Positions 37,767 through 46,685 of a stretch of DNA of 64,000 nucleotides are shown piece after piece; the stretch's first letter is position 1, and each line of letters begins with the position of its first letter. The stretch lies in NCBI GenBank assembly GCA_013347225.1, contig CP054595.1, positions 1,674,001 to 1,738,000 of the forward strand. Direction: 5' to 3'. The notes beneath the pieces were generated by a model that was not told the DNA's origin, ran no database searches, and saw only the letters and a list, made by a program, of their open reading frames with translations. The stretch is from Candidatus Accumulibacter similis. GTDB lineage: Bacteria > Pseudomonadota > Gammaproteobacteria > Burkholderiales > Rhodocyclaceae. Position numbers and translations under genes: made by a program.

Positions 37767-38475
37767 GTTTGCTGAAGAGGTAGCCCTTGCCGCGCACCGT
37801 CTTGATTCGCGTCGGGTTCTCCGGGTCGTCGCCGAGCTTGCGGCGCAGGCGTGAAATGCGGGCATCGATCGAGCGGTCCAGACCGTCGAAACCAATGCCG
37901 CGCAGTTCCTGCAGCAGGTCGTCGCGCGACAGGATGCTGCCGGCGTGGCGTGCGAGCAGCCAGAGCAGATCGAACTCGGCGGTCGTCAGGTCGATCCGGT
38001 CGTCACCGAGCGACGTGCTGCGGGTCGCCTGGCTGATGCGAAATCGGCCGAACGTCAGCTCGACCGGTTCGCCGGCGTCGCTGCCATCGACACCAGCGCT
38101 GCCGGGCGTTGTCGGCGCGCGCCGCAGCAGGGCCTTGATGCGCGCCAGCAGCAGGCGCGGCTGGACCGGCTTGGCGATGTAGTCGTCGGCGCCCAACTCG
38201 AGGCCGAGGATCTGGTCGAAGTCCTCGTCGCGGGCGGTGAGCATCAGGATCACCCCGGCGTACTGTGCGCGCACCGCCCGGCAGACCTCGAAACCGTCCT
38301 TGCCCGGCAGCATCACGTCGAGAATCACGAGATCGGGGCATTCGTCGAGGATGCGCGCCTCGGCCCGCGTGCCATGGGGCTCGATCAACACGTCGAAGTC
38401 GTTCTTGCGCAGGTATTCGGCGGTCAGTTCAGCGAGGCGCGCATCATCCTCGACGAGCAGGATTCGTGTCTTCAT
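37753..38475 (-). CDS. RstA-like OmpR-family response regulator
   Basis: 240 residues. The receiver domain has the acidic pair in LLVEDDARLAEL, phospho-Asp in LVILDVMLPGKDGF and Lys in YIAKPVQPR. The winged-helix domain (ARHAGSILSRDDLLQELRG, DRSIDARISRLRRKLGDD) binds DNA. Partner is the overlapping kinase gene. Target genes are not shown by the sequence. Confidence 0.95.
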   Translation of the reverse strand: MKTRILLVEDDARLAELTAEYLRKNDFDVLIEPHGTRAEARILDECPDLVILDVMLPGKDGFEVCRAVRAQYAGVILMLTARDEDFDQILGLELGADDYIAKPVQPRLLLARIKALLRRAPTTPGSAGVDGSDAGEPVELTFGRFRISQATRSTSLGDDRIDLTTAEFDLLWLLARHAGSILSRDDLLQELRGIGFDGLDRSIDARISRLRRKLGDDPENPTRIKTVRGKGYLFSKHDWQ

Positions 38476-38641
38476 GGCTCAATGATAACGGCTTGTGCCT
38501 GCGCGAGGAACGTTTGCCGCTTGCACGACGGCGCAGCGGCGGCTGGCGGGGCGCTGCGGCAGCACGGCGTCGCCGGCGTTTGGTGGTGGCGCCCGATTGC
38601 CTTAGAATCGCCGGCTCGTGTCTTTCTCGGGATTGCTCTGC

Positions 38642-39805
38642 ATGTACGCTGGTATTGTCGATTGGCCCTGGTGGGGCTACGTCCTGGTCACCCTGGGTCT
38701 GACGCACGTGACGATAGCGGCGGTGACCATCTTCCTGCATCGGCAGCAGGCCCATCGTGCGCTCGAACTGCACCCGCTGGTCGCACATTTCTTCCGCCTC
38801 TGGTTGTGGCTGACCACCGGCATGGTGACCAGGGAATGGGCGGCAATCCACCGCAAGCATCACGCCCGCTGCGAGACGGCAGAAGATCCGCACAGTCCGC
38901 AGGTCCATGGCATTCATCGCGTGCTGTGGACGGGGGTCTTCCTCTACGTCCGGGAGGCGCGCAACCTCGACACCCTGCAGCGCTATGGTCACGGGACGCC
39001 GAGCGACTGGATCGAGAGGCATGTGTACTCGCGGTGGCACAAGCTCGGCGTCCTCATCATGCTGGCCTGCGACGTGGCGATCTTCGGCATCGTCGCCGGA
39101 CCGCTGATCTGGCTGGCGCAGGTGGCCTGGATTCCCTTCTGGGCCGCCGGTGTCATCAACGGCCTCGGGCATTTCTGGGGCTACCGCAACTTCAGCCCGG
39201 CCGACGCGAGTACCAACATCTGGCCCTGGGGAATCCTGATTGGCGGCGAAGAACTGCACAACAACCATCACACCTTTCCCACCTCGGCGAGGTTGTCGAT
39301 CAAATGGTACGAGTTCGACGTCGGCTGGCTCTACATCCGCATCCTGACCGCACTGCGTCTGGCGCAGGTCAAGCGGGTGGCGCCCCGACCGCGCCTCGGC
39401 GGGCTGCGACCGGTGGTTGACTCCGATACCCTGCAGGCGGTGATCGTCAACCGCTACGACCTCCTGTCCCAGTATGCGCGCTCGCTGAAGCAGGTGTATC
39501 GCGAGGAACTCGCCGCATTGCAGGATGGCGAGCGCTTCCGCGGGCTGAAGCGCTGGCTGGCCGCAGATTCGCGGACGATCCCGCAGGATGCGCGCGGCAG
39601 GCTTGAACTGCTGCTCGGTGAAAGCCGTGCGCTGCAGACGGCTTACGCCATGCGCGATGAACTGATGGCGCTCTGGGAACGTTCGAACGTCTCGGGCGAG
39701 CACCTGCTCAAGGCGCTGCAGGACTGGTGCGAGCGCGCCGAGAACTCGGGTGTGCGGCAGTTGCGCGAGTTGTCGCTGCGCGTGCGCAGCTATGCACTGG
39801 CCTGA
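38642..39805 (+). CDS. Fatty acid desaturase (acyl-CoA/acyl-lipid delta-9 type)
   Basis: 387 residues. Three histidine boxes of the di-iron centre are visible: HRQQAHRA, HRKHHARCE and ELHNNHHTFP. Four membrane segments are expected. I choose the ATG at 38642 over the GTG at 38618 because the likely -10 element TAGAAT (38602-38607) would leave almost no leader for the GTG. The C-terminal 130 residues are a helical extension. dsbB follows after 3 bases. Confidence 0.87.
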   Translation: MYAGIVDWPWWGYVLVTLGLTHVTIAAVTIFLHRQQAHRALELHPLVAHFFRLWLWLTTGMVTREWAAIHRKHHARCETAEDPHSPQVHGIHRVLWTGVFLYVREARNLDTLQRYGHGTPSDWIERHVYSRWHKLGVLIMLACDVAIFGIVAGPLIWLAQVAWIPFWAAGVINGLGHFWGYRNFSPADASTNIWPWGILIGGEELHNNHHTFPTSARLSIKWYEFDVGWLYIRILTALRLAQVKRVAPRPRLGGLRPVVDSDTLQAVIVNRYDLLSQYARSLKQVYREELAALQDGERFRGLKRWLAADSRTIPQDARGRLELLLGESRALQTAYAMRDELMALWERSNVSGEHLLKALQDWCERAENSGVRQLRELSLRVRSYALA

Positions 39806-39808
39806 GCG

Positions 39809-40306
39809 GTGACGCGGATCGCCCGGCGGTCGCTGCGCACCATTCTTTTTCTGCTGGCGCTGGCGGCGACCGGCCTGACGTTGGCGGGCTGGGCGATCGG
39901 CGAAATCATGCGCCTGCAGCCATGCCCGCTGTGCATCTTCCAGCGCCTGTTGTTCCTGCTGATCGCCGCGCTCGCTCTGACCGGCGCGCTGCTGCCCGCT
40001 GCCTCGCGCGTGTCGAGCATCCTGCTTGCCCTCGCCGCCGCCGGTGGCGTGGCGACCGCGGCTTACCAGAGCTGGCTGCAATACCTGCCGCAGGCGGGCA
40101 TGGAGTGCGGCTTTGGCGAGCCGACGCTGATCGAGCGGATCGTCGACTGGTTCGGCACCCTGTGGCCGCAGATGTTCCTCGCCACCGGTTTCTGTTCGAG
40201 CAAGGACTGGATCCTGCTCGGTCTGTCGATGGCCAACTGGTCGGCACTCTGCTTCGTCGGTTTCCTGGTCGCAGCCGCCATGATCCTGCGGCGACGGGGC
40301 GACTGA
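39809..40306 (+). CDS. dsbB: Disulfide bond formation protein DsbB
   Basis: 165 residues from a GTG. Four membrane helices and two periplasmic Cys pairs: CPLC near residue 41-44, and C in MECGFGEP together with C in TGFCSSKDW. DsbB re-oxidises DsbA and passes electrons to quinone. It directly follows the desaturase gene and is probably co-transcribed. Confidence 0.93.
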   Translation: MTRIARRSLRTILFLLALAATGLTLAGWAIGEIMRLQPCPLCIFQRLLFLLIAALALTGALLPAASRVSSILLALAAAGGVATAAYQSWLQYLPQAGMECGFGEPTLIERIVDWFGTLWPQMFLATGFCSSKDWILLGLSMANWSALCFVGFLVAAAMILRRRGD

Positions 40307-40332
40307 CCGGATTCCCGCCGGCACGGTCGGCG

Positions 40333-40794
40333 TCAGTCGTGCCCCGTGCTGCCGAAACCGCCATCGCCACGGGCGCTGGCGGCGAAGTCATCGACGACGT
40401 TGAACGACATCTGCAGCACCGGTACCACCACCAGTTGCGCCAGTCTGTCGAGCGGCCGCAGGGTGAAGGGCTCGTGCCCGCGGTTCCAGGTCGACACCAT
40501 GATCTCACCCTGATAGTCCGAGTCGATCAGGCCGACCAGATTGCCCAGAACGATGCCATGCCTGTGGCCGAGGCCGGAGCGCGGCAGGATCATCGCCGCC
40601 AGACCGGGGTCGCCCAGGTGAATCGCGACGCCGGTCGGAACCAGGTGCGTCTCACCGGGTGCGATGACCACCGGCTGGTCGATGCACGCGCGCAGGTCGA
40701 GGCCGGCCGAGCCGGGAGTCGCGTAGTGCGGTGGCTGCTCGCGCAGGCGCGCGTCGAGCAGCTTGATGTCCACCCGCTGGCTGCGGTCGCGCAT
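40333..40794 (-). CDS. dut: Deoxyuridine 5'-triphosphate nucleotidohydrolase
   Basis: 153 residues. It hydrolyses dUTP to dUMP and pyrophosphate. The trimeric dUTPase motifs are intact: [30 protein letters not shown], and the C-terminal arm [10 protein letters not shown]. Its start shares a base with the coaBC stop (TGATG), the usual coaBC-dut pair. Confidence 0.97.
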   Translation of the reverse strand: MRDRSQRVDIKLLDARLREQPPHYATPGSAGLDLRACIDQPVVIAPGETHLVPTGVAIHLGDPGLAAMILPRSGLGHRHGIVLGNLVGLIDSDYQGEIMVSTWNRGHEPFTLRPLDRLAQLVVVPVLQMSFNVVDDFAASARGDGGFGSTGHD

Positions 40795-41987
40795 CAGCGT
40801 TTCTCGAGCAGACCGGCGATGTGCGCCACCAGTTGCCGGGCGAGGACGATCTTGGCTGCCGGTGCCAGCGGGTGCTCGCCCGCATCGTCGAAAAGGATCA
40901 AGCGGTTGTCGTCGCCGCCGAAGCCATCCTGGATCAGGTTGCCGACGATCAGCGGGATGCCCTTGCTGCGGCGCTTGTGCTCGGCGTAGGCGGCGAGATT
41001 CTCGCTCTCGGCGGCGAAGCCGACGCACAGCGGTGGTTCGGGCAGGGCGGCGACTTCGGCGAGGATGTCGGGATTCAGCACCAGTTCGATCACCGGCGGC
41101 GCTGCCTGCGCGCCCTTCTTGATCTTCTGCGCGATCGTCCGGGCCGGGCGGTAATCCGCCACCGCGGCCACGGCGACGAATACCTCGTGGCCGGCCACCC
41201 GCGCCATGACCTCGGCGCGCATGTCGCGCGCACTGGTGACGTCGATGCGGTTGACGCCGGTCGGGCACGGCAGGCTGACCGGTCCCGAAACCAGGGTCAC
41301 TCGCGCGCCCGCCTCGCGCGCAGCACGCGCCAGGGCGTAGCCCATCCTGCCGGTCGACAGGTTGGTGATGCCGCGCACCGGATCGATCGCCTCGAAGGTC
41401 GGACCGGCCGTCAGGAGGACGCCGACATCCGGCAGCAGCCGGGGCTGGAAGTGGGCAACCAGTTCGTCAAGGATTTCCTCGGCTTCGAGCATCCGCCCGA
41501 GGCCGCTTTCGCCGCACGCCTGGTCGCCACAGCCCGGACCCAGAACGGCGATGCCGTCGGCACGCAGCGTCGCCACGTTGCGCATCGTCGCCGGGTTCTC
41601 CCACATCTGCCGGTTCATCGCCGGTGCCAGCAGCAGCGGGCAGTCGCGGGCGAGCACCAGGGTCGTCAGCAGGTCGTCGGCGAGTCCGTTCGCCACCTTG
41701 GCGATGAAGTCGGCTGAGGCCGGGGCGACGAGCACGGCATCGGCGGCACGTGACAGGTCGATGTGCGCCATGTTGTTCGCCACCCGTGGATCCCACTGGT
41801 CGCTGAATACCGGCTGTCCGGAAAGCGCCTGAAAGGTGACCGGCGTGACGAAGCGTGTGGCGGCTTCGCTCATCACCACCTGCACCGAGGCGCCTTCGCG
41901 GGTCAGCAGGCGGAGCAGTTCGGCCGCCTTGTAGGCGGCGATGCCGCCAGTGATTCCGAGAAGGATGCGTCTTCCAGCCAGTTCCAT
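40794..41987 (-). CDS. coaBC: Bifunctional phosphopantothenoylcysteine decarboxylase/synthetase
   Basis: 397 residues from the ATG at 41987 (an in-frame TTG two codons upstream is less likely). The FMN-dependent CoaC half shows [18 protein letters not shown] and [12 protein letters not shown]; the CoaB half shows [19 protein letters not shown] and AVADYRP. It makes 4'-phosphopantetheine for coenzyme A. Divergent from radC with a likely -10 TAGAAT on the minus strand near 42030. Confidence 0.97.
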   Translation of the reverse strand: MELAGRRILLGITGGIAAYKAAELLRLLTREGASVQVVMSEAATRFVTPVTFQALSGQPVFSDQWDPRVANNMAHIDLSRAADAVLVAPASADFIAKVANGLADDLLTTLVLARDCPLLLAPAMNRQMWENPATMRNVATLRADGIAVLGPGCGDQACGESGLGRMLEAEEILDELVAHFQPRLLPDVGVLLTAGPTFEAIDPVRGITNLSTGRMGYALARAAREAGARVTLVSGPVSLPCPTGVNRIDVTSARDMRAEVMARVAGHEVFVAVAAVADYRPARTIAQKIKKGAQAAPPVIELVLNPDILAEVAALPEPPLCVGFAAESENLAAYAEHKRRSKGIPLIVGNLIQDGFGGDDNRLILFDDAGEHPLAPAAKIVLARQLVAHIAGLLEKR

Positions 41988-42164
41988 GCGCAAAGCCCGT
42001 CCAACCGTTCACAATCCCAGGCGGCACATTCTACTTGAGATGCGGCGGTGCCGGCGGTAGCCGTCGGTGCCGCCGCGGTCCAGCGGACGCCAACACACCT
42101 TCACCAGGATGGATGACACCGCTACAATGACGGCCACCGACACGGCGCGGGAAGGGGGGCGGAG

Positions 42165-42842
42165 ATGGCGATCACCGACTGGCCGGAAAACGAGCGACCG
42201 CGCGAACGCCTGCTCGCCCGTGGCGCCGCGTCGCTCTCCGATGCGGAACTGCTGGCGATCTTCCTCCGCGTTGGCAGCCGGGGAAGGAGCGCCGTTGACC
42301 TGGCGCGCGACCTGATCGGTCGTTTCGGCAGCCTGAACCAACTGTTCGCCGCCGGCCGCAACGAGTTCTCGGAGGTGCCGGGGGTGGGGCCGGCCAAGTA
42401 TGCCCAGTTGCAGGCTGTCCTCGAGATGGCGCGGCGGGCACTGGCCGAGGAAATGAAGCAGCGCAGCACCTTTGCCTCGCCCGGCGCCGTGCGTGACTAT
42501 CTGCGGCTGCAGTTTGCCGGCCTCGAGCACGAGGTGTTCGTGGCCCTCTGGCTGGACGCACAGAATCGGCTGATCGCCGCTGAAGAACTCTTCCGTGGCA
42601 CGCTGACGCAGACCAGTGTCTATCCGCGCGAGGTCGTCAAGCGGGCGTTGTGGCACAATGCCGCAGCCGTGGTGCTGGCGCACAACCACCCGTCCGGCGT
42701 CGCCGAACCCTCGCGCGCCGACGAGTTGTTGACCAGCGAGTTGAAGCAGGTGCTGGCGCTCGTCGAGGTGCGGGTGCTCGATCATTTCATCGTCGCCGCG
42801 CAGGCCGCGCCGCTGTCCTTTGCCGAACGCGGGCTCCTCTAG
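42165..42842 (+). CDS. radC: RadC family JAB-domain protein
   Basis: 225 residues. An N-terminal helix-hairpin-helix region ([20 protein letters not shown]) precedes the JAMM metallopeptidase-like motif [14 protein letters not shown]. The historic DNA-repair role is doubtful; the enzymatic activity of the JAB domain is unknown. A core gene in proteobacteria next to rpmB as here. Confidence 0.93.
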   Translation: MAITDWPENERPRERLLARGAASLSDAELLAIFLRVGSRGRSAVDLARDLIGRFGSLNQLFAAGRNEFSEVPGVGPAKYAQLQAVLEMARRALAEEMKQRSTFASPGAVRDYLRLQFAGLEHEVFVALWLDAQNRLIAAEELFRGTLTQTSVYPREVVKRALWHNAAAVVLAHNHPSGVAEPSRADELLTSELKQVLALVEVRVLDHFIVAAQAAPLSFAERGLL

Positions 42843-42862
42843 CGGGGTGCGGTGGAAATGGC

Positions 42863-42892
42863 TTGAAAACAACTGCCTGCATCGGCTAGAAT
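42863..42892 (+). promoter_or_regulatory. Sigma-70 promoter of rpmB-rpmG
   Basis: TTGAAA (42863-42868) and TAGAAT (42887-42892) are separated by 18 bases, 38 bases before the rpmB ATG. The TAGAAT hexamer recurs as a -10 upstream of several genes in this window (aspA, dedA, tRNA-Asn). Confidence 0.7.
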
Positions 42893-42929
42893 CGCGGGCT
42901 TTCTTCCTGAAACAATTGGAGCAACGATC

Positions 42930-43163
42930 ATGGCGCGTGTCTGCCAGGTTACGGGCAAAGGCCCGATGGCGGGGAACAACGTTTCCCACGCCAACAATAG
43001 AACGAAGCGCCGCTTCCTGCCGAATCTGCAGTATCGCCGCTTCTGGATCGAGAGCGAGAACCGCTGGGTGCGCCTGCGCGTATCGAACGCCGGTTTGCGG
43101 ACCATTGACAAGAACGGTATCGACGTCGTGCTCGCCGAGTTGCGTGCCCGTGGCGAAATCTGA
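42930..43163 (+). CDS. rpmB: 50S ribosomal protein L28
   Basis: 77 residues, the normal length. [20 protein letters not shown] is the standard opening and [20 protein letters not shown] is typical. A component of the large ribosomal subunit; 14 bases precede rpmG, with which it forms the usual operon. Confidence 0.98.
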   Translation: MARVCQVTGKGPMAGNNVSHANNRTKRRFLPNLQYRRFWIESENRWVRLRVSNAGLRTIDKNGIDVVLAELRARGEI

Positions 43164-43177
43164 CAAGGAGAGCAGGC

Positions 43178-43333
43178 ATGCGTGACAAGATCAAACTCGA
43201 GTCTACAGCCGGTACCGGTCACTTCTACACCACGACCAAGAACAAGAAGACGATGCCCGGCAAGATGGAGATCAAGAAATACGATCCCAAGGCTCGCAAG
43301 CACGTGACGTACAAGGAAATGAAGCTCCGCTAG
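43178..43333 (+). CDS. rpmG: 50S ribosomal protein L33
   Basis: 51 residues, full length for L33 ([19 protein letters not shown], ending MKLR). It lacks the zinc-binding CxxC pairs, so it is the zinc-independent form. AAGGAGAGC lies before the ATG. It is the second gene of the rpmB operon. Confidence 0.97.
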   Translation: MRDKIKLESTAGTGHFYTTTKNKKTMPGKMEIKKYDPKARKHVTYKEMKLR

Positions 43334-43346
43334 CAGCGGCTTCCAG

Positions 43347-43371
43347 CGGTTCGGCGCGCAGCGCCGAACCG
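43347..43371 (+). terminator. Hairpin after rpmG
   Basis: A perfect 11-bp stem (CGGTTCGGCGC / GCGCCGAACCG) with a GCA loop begins 13 bases after the rpmG stop. There is no T-run, so termination may be inefficient or factor-assisted. Confidence 0.6.
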
Positions 43372-43469
43372 GCCGCCCTGCGCGGCATTTCATCCTGTTC
43401 CTGCACTTCGGCCACCCTCCGCCGGCGTTGCCTGGCGCGCGCGTCGCCGGTACGGCGCGTCGCCGTACC

Positions 43470-44549
43470 CTACTGCGCGGCCTCCACGAGACGGCGGTCG
43501 CGTACCGCCTTGGCCAGGACCTCGAGTACCGCCAGCGAATCTTCCCAGCCGAGGCAGGCATCGGTGATGCTCTTGCCGTACTCGAGCGGCTGTCCCGGAA
43601 CCAGATCCTGCCGCCCTTCGACGAGGTGGGACTCGAGCATCATGCCGATGATGCGCTCGTCACCCGCCGCCACCTGACTGGCGACATCCCGCGCGACCTC
43701 GATCTGCTGCTTGAAACGCTTGTTGCTGTTGGCGTGCGAGGCGTCGATCATCAACCTGGCCGCCAGGCCGGCAGCGGCAATCTCCCGGCAGGCGGCGTCC
43801 ACGTGCGTGGCGTCGTGGTTCGGTTCGCGGCCACCGCGCAGGATGACGTGGCAATCCTCGTTGCCGCCGGTCGAAACGATCGCCGAATGGCCGGCCTTGG
43901 TCACCGACAGGAAGTGATGCGGTGACTGTGCGGCGCGGATGGCGTCGATGGCGATGCGGATGTTGCCGTCGGTGCCGTTCTTGAAACCGACCGGGCACGA
44001 CAGGCCGGAGGCCAGTTCCCGGTGCACCTGCGATTCGGTCGTGCGGGCGCCGATCGCTCCCCAGGCGATCAGGTCGGCCGTGTACTGCGGCGTGATCGTG
44101 TCCAGGAACTCGGTGGCGCAGGGCAGTCCCATGTCGTTGATTTCGAGGAGCAGACCACGCGCCAGGCGCAGCCCCTCGTTGATCCGGAAACTGTTGTCGA
44201 GGCGCGGGTCATTGATCAGCCCTTTCCAGCCGACGGTGGTGCGCGGCTTCTCGAAATACACCCGCATGACGAGCAGCAGATCGTCCTGGAAGCGCGCAAC
44301 CTCCGCCTGCAGCCGTTGTGCGTATTCGATCGCCGAGTCGACGGCGTGGATCGAACATGGGCCGACGACCACCAGCAGGCGCGTGTCTGCCCCGTGCAGG
44401 ATGCGGTGGATGCTCTGGCGGGTATTGTAGGTCGTCAGCGCCGCGCGCACCCCGACCGGGAATTCGCGGAAGACATGGGCCGGCGGGACCAGTTCCTTGA
44501 TCTCCCTGATGCGGACGTCGTCGGTATTGGGCTTGCTCTGCAAGGTCAT
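43470..44549 (-). CDS. 3-deoxy-7-phosphoheptulonate synthase (AroG-type, class I)
   Basis: 359 residues. It condenses PEP with erythrose 4-phosphate, the first step of aromatic biosynthesis. Conserved pieces include VVGPCSIHAVDSAIEYAQRL, MRVYFEKPRTTVGWKGL, IGARTTESQVHRELASG and GFKNGTDG. Which aromatic amino acid inhibits it cannot be deduced. A minus-strand TAGAAT near 44600 is a possible -10. Confidence 0.95.
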   Translation of the reverse strand: MTLQSKPNTDDVRIREIKELVPPAHVFREFPVGVRAALTTYNTRQSIHRILHGADTRLLVVVGPCSIHAVDSAIEYAQRLQAEVARFQDDLLLVMRVYFEKPRTTVGWKGLINDPRLDNSFRINEGLRLARGLLLEINDMGLPCATEFLDTITPQYTADLIAWGAIGARTTESQVHRELASGLSCPVGFKNGTDGNIRIAIDAIRAAQSPHHFLSVTKAGHSAIVSTGGNEDCHVILRGGREPNHDATHVDAACREIAAAGLAARLMIDASHANSNKRFKQQIEVARDVASQVAAGDERIIGMMLESHLVEGRQDLVPGQPLEYGKSITDACLGWEDSLAVLEVLAKAVRDRRLVEAAQ

Positions 44550-44675
44550 CTCGGGTTTCTCCTGACTGCTGGCTGCGCTGCGAAAAAAGGCTGGATTCTA
44601 ATCGAAACCCGACCTCGGTGACGTGGTTGGGCCGTGGCAGCGCTACCCCTGCGCAGGCGCGCCGGGCTTGCCCGT

Positions 44676-45818
44676 CTATGGACGGCCGTTCCGTTCGCGC
44701 GCTGGCGCGTCAGTCGCCGCGCCTTCGTCGGCGACTGGCTGTTTGGCCTTCGCGTGCTCCTTGGCAATGGCAATGAAGTCCGCTTCGCGCGCGACGAAGG
44801 CGTCGACGATATCCGGGTCGAAGTGGCTGCCGCGGCCTTCGCGGATGATCCGCCCGGCCTGCTCGACCGGGAAGGCGCGCTTGTAGACGCGCTCGGCGAT
44901 CAGCGCATCGTAGACGTCGGCAAGCGCCATCAGGCGCGCGGCAATCGGAATCGCATCGCCAGCCAGACCGTCGGGATAGCCGGAACCATCCCACTTTTCG
45001 TGGTGCCAACGGGTGATCTCCCTGGCCATGCGCAGGAAGTCGAGCGGCTGCTCGCCGTCCTGCTCGGCCTGCTGGATCGCCTGAAAGCCGAGCAGGCTGT
45101 GTGCCTTCATGATCTCGCGCTCCTCTGCGGTCAGCCGGCCCGCCTTGAGAAGGATCTCATCCCGAATGCCGACCTTCCCGATGTCGTGCAGCGGTGCCGA
45201 CTTGCCAAGGAGCTCGATGTTCCCCGCGGTCAAAAAGGCAGCAAAACGCGGATGGGTGCTCAGTTTCTCGGCCAGCGTGCGGACGTAGCCCTGCGTGCGA
45301 CGCAGGTGGTCACCGGTCTCCGGATCGCGAACCTCTGCCAGCCGGGCGAGGGCGCGAATGCTGACATCCTGGATCATCAGGTTGTCCGCCATCTGCCGGG
45401 CAACCTCGGCCGCCAGGTTGCGATTCTGGTCCAGCAGCCGCGCGCGAGCGGCCTGCAGTTCGAGCTGAATGCGGACGCGCGCAGCGACGATCGCCGGTCG
45501 CAGGGGCCGCGGCAGGTAGTCGTCGGCTCCCTGCTCGAGCCAGGCTTGTTCGTCGTCTCCGCCTTCACGTGCGCTGATCACGATGACTGGAGTGCTGCCC
45601 CCGGTCGCGCCCCGCAGCAGGCGACCGGGGAACTGGCCGTGATCAATCGCCACAATCGTCGCATCGAGCAGGATCAGGTCAGGGCCTGGGTCACCAGCCG
45701 TCACCTGCAGTGCTTCCTGCAGCGAACCGGCGGCCTGCAGCCGGTGCTGTGCACCAAGCGCGCTCTTAAGGGCGGCCAAGTCCTCGGGCCGGTCGTCGAT
45801 GATGAGTATGCTTGCCAT
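44676..45818 (-). CDS. Response regulator with HD-GYP c-di-GMP phosphodiesterase domain
   Basis: 380 residues from the ATG at 45818. The receiver domain has the acidic pair (IIDDRPED) and phospho-Asp (LILLDATI), but the usual conserved Lys before Pro is Arg (DDYLPRPLRP). The HD-GYP domain is intact: LHDIGKVGI, HHEKWDGSGYPDGLAGDAIP and ALADVYDAL. It should hydrolyse c-di-GMP. The Lys-to-Arg change may alter phosphorylation-dependent control. No partner kinase is adjacent. Confidence 0.93.
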   Translation of the reverse strand: MASILIIDDRPEDLAALKSALGAQHRLQAAGSLQEALQVTAGDPGPDLILLDATIVAIDHGQFPGRLLRGATGGSTPVIVISAREGGDDEQAWLEQGADDYLPRPLRPAIVAARVRIQLELQAARARLLDQNRNLAAEVARQMADNLMIQDVSIRALARLAEVRDPETGDHLRRTQGYVRTLAEKLSTHPRFAAFLTAGNIELLGKSAPLHDIGKVGIRDEILLKAGRLTAEEREIMKAHSLLGFQAIQQAEQDGEQPLDFLRMAREITRWHHEKWDGSGYPDGLAGDAIPIAARLMALADVYDALIAERVYKRAFPVEQAGRIIREGRGSHFDPDIVDAFVAREADFIAIAKEHAKAKQPVADEGAATDAPARERNGRP

Positions 45819-46205
45819 GCGTTCCCAAGGGGTGGTGGGGTAGAGCCCAGCATCATTATCGCACCGGAGCCATGCGGCAACGAACGAGTGGTCGGCACAC
45901 TCGCCACCCTGTTCGGTCAGGGTCGTGCTCACCTGGCTCGCAACGGCTTCAGCAGGCGGGTGATGTCGCACGGGACTGGTGAGGCACGGGGCCAGCATCG
46001 GCATCGTGCGGCAGTGCTGCAAGGTATGTCCATCAGCCATCCACGCGCATCACGATGCCAGGCGGCCGCCGGCGCCGCGCAGGCTTGACCGGGCCGGCGG
46101 GCGAGCCGGTTGCGAACGCCTGGCGAAGGCGCTGCGGTCGCCCGGGGAGCTGCCGCCGATGGGCATCAGCCCCTCCCCGCCCGGTCGCGCCAGGTTCAGG
46201 CAGTC

Positions 46206-46234
46206 TTGACGGGCAACCGGTGAATGGCTAGAAT
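46206..46234 (+). promoter_or_regulatory. Promoter of tRNA-Asn
   Basis: TTGACG (46206-46211) and TAGAAT (46229-46234) with a 17-base spacer, ending 14 bases before the tRNA. This is the best sigma-70 match in the window, as expected for a stable RNA. Confidence 0.75.
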
Positions 46235-46248
46235 CCTGCCTCGCGTGT

Positions 46249-46324
46249 TCCTCGATAGCTCAGTCGGTAGAGCGTCGGACTGTTAATCCGTAGGTCCCTG
46301 GTTCGAGCCCAGGTCGGGGAGCCA
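46249..46324 (+). tRNA. tRNA-Asn (anticodon GTT)
   Basis: 76 bases including an encoded CCA. The acceptor stem TCCTCGA pairs with TCGGGGA, the D-arm is AGCTCAGTCGGTAGAGC, the anticodon GTT is at 46282-46284 in a CTGTTAA loop, and the T-arm carries GGTTCGAGCCC. One T-T mismatch closes the anticodon stem. A terminator follows 28 bases downstream, and an accessory island begins just beyond it. Confidence 0.97.
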
Positions 46325-46351
46325 AAGAAATTTCTTGCCGTACAAGCGCTT

Positions 46352-46378
46352 AGCCCGTCCGTTGAGGTCGGGCTTTTT
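46352..46378 (+). terminator. Intrinsic terminator after tRNA-Asn
   Basis: AGCCCG and CGGGCT pair around a 10-base loop and are followed by TTTTT. It ends the tRNA transcript and marks the last core feature before the island. Confidence 0.85.
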
Positions 46379-46399
46379 GCGTTCTGGATGGCGTCCTGG

Positions 46400-46412
46400 C
46401 CTATACCGACCG
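46400..46412 (+). repeat. Left copy of 13-bp direct repeat flanking the island
   Basis: CCTATACCGACCG occurs here, 76 bases after tRNA-Asn, and again exactly at 57383-57395. The pair frames the accessory region and may mark integration or deletion endpoints. Confidence 0.5.
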
Positions 46413-46413
46413 G

Positions 46414-46448
46414 AGGGTGGGGCGGGGCGGGGCGGGGTGGGGTGGGGC
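46414..46448 (+). repeat. G-rich (GGGGY)n tract
   Basis: Seven runs of three or four G separated by single C or T form a potential G-quadruplex. It lies just after the left 13-bp repeat and has no coding role that I can see. Confidence 0.8.
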
Positions 46449-46538
46449 TTCTTGACCGCCACCGCCAGCAACATCGCGTTGCGCTTGATCGACCCTTGGC
46501 CGTTACGCAGTAACGCCCGGCGCCCCGCTACCCGCGGC

Positions 46539-46566
46539 TTGACCCGTGGCGCGGGACGCTTACAAT
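46539..46566 (+). promoter_or_regulatory. Sigma-70-like promoter cut off from its gene by the IS3 element
   Basis: TTGACC (46539-46544) and TACAAT (46561-46566) are 16 bases apart and read toward the IS3 element starting at 46645. The bases between are open in one frame (VEALQSNEVYLLRRRQRLGR) but show no clear start, so the unit this promoter served seems to have been truncated. Confidence 0.4.
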
Positions 46567-46685
46567 CCCCATAAGTACCGCCGTCGAGGCGCTTCAGTCC
46601 AACGAGGTTTATCTGCTGCGAAGACGCCAGCGCTTGGGCCGGACTGGAGTTGCCCCTATCGGGTGGACAGGTTAGCGCTTGGTTT

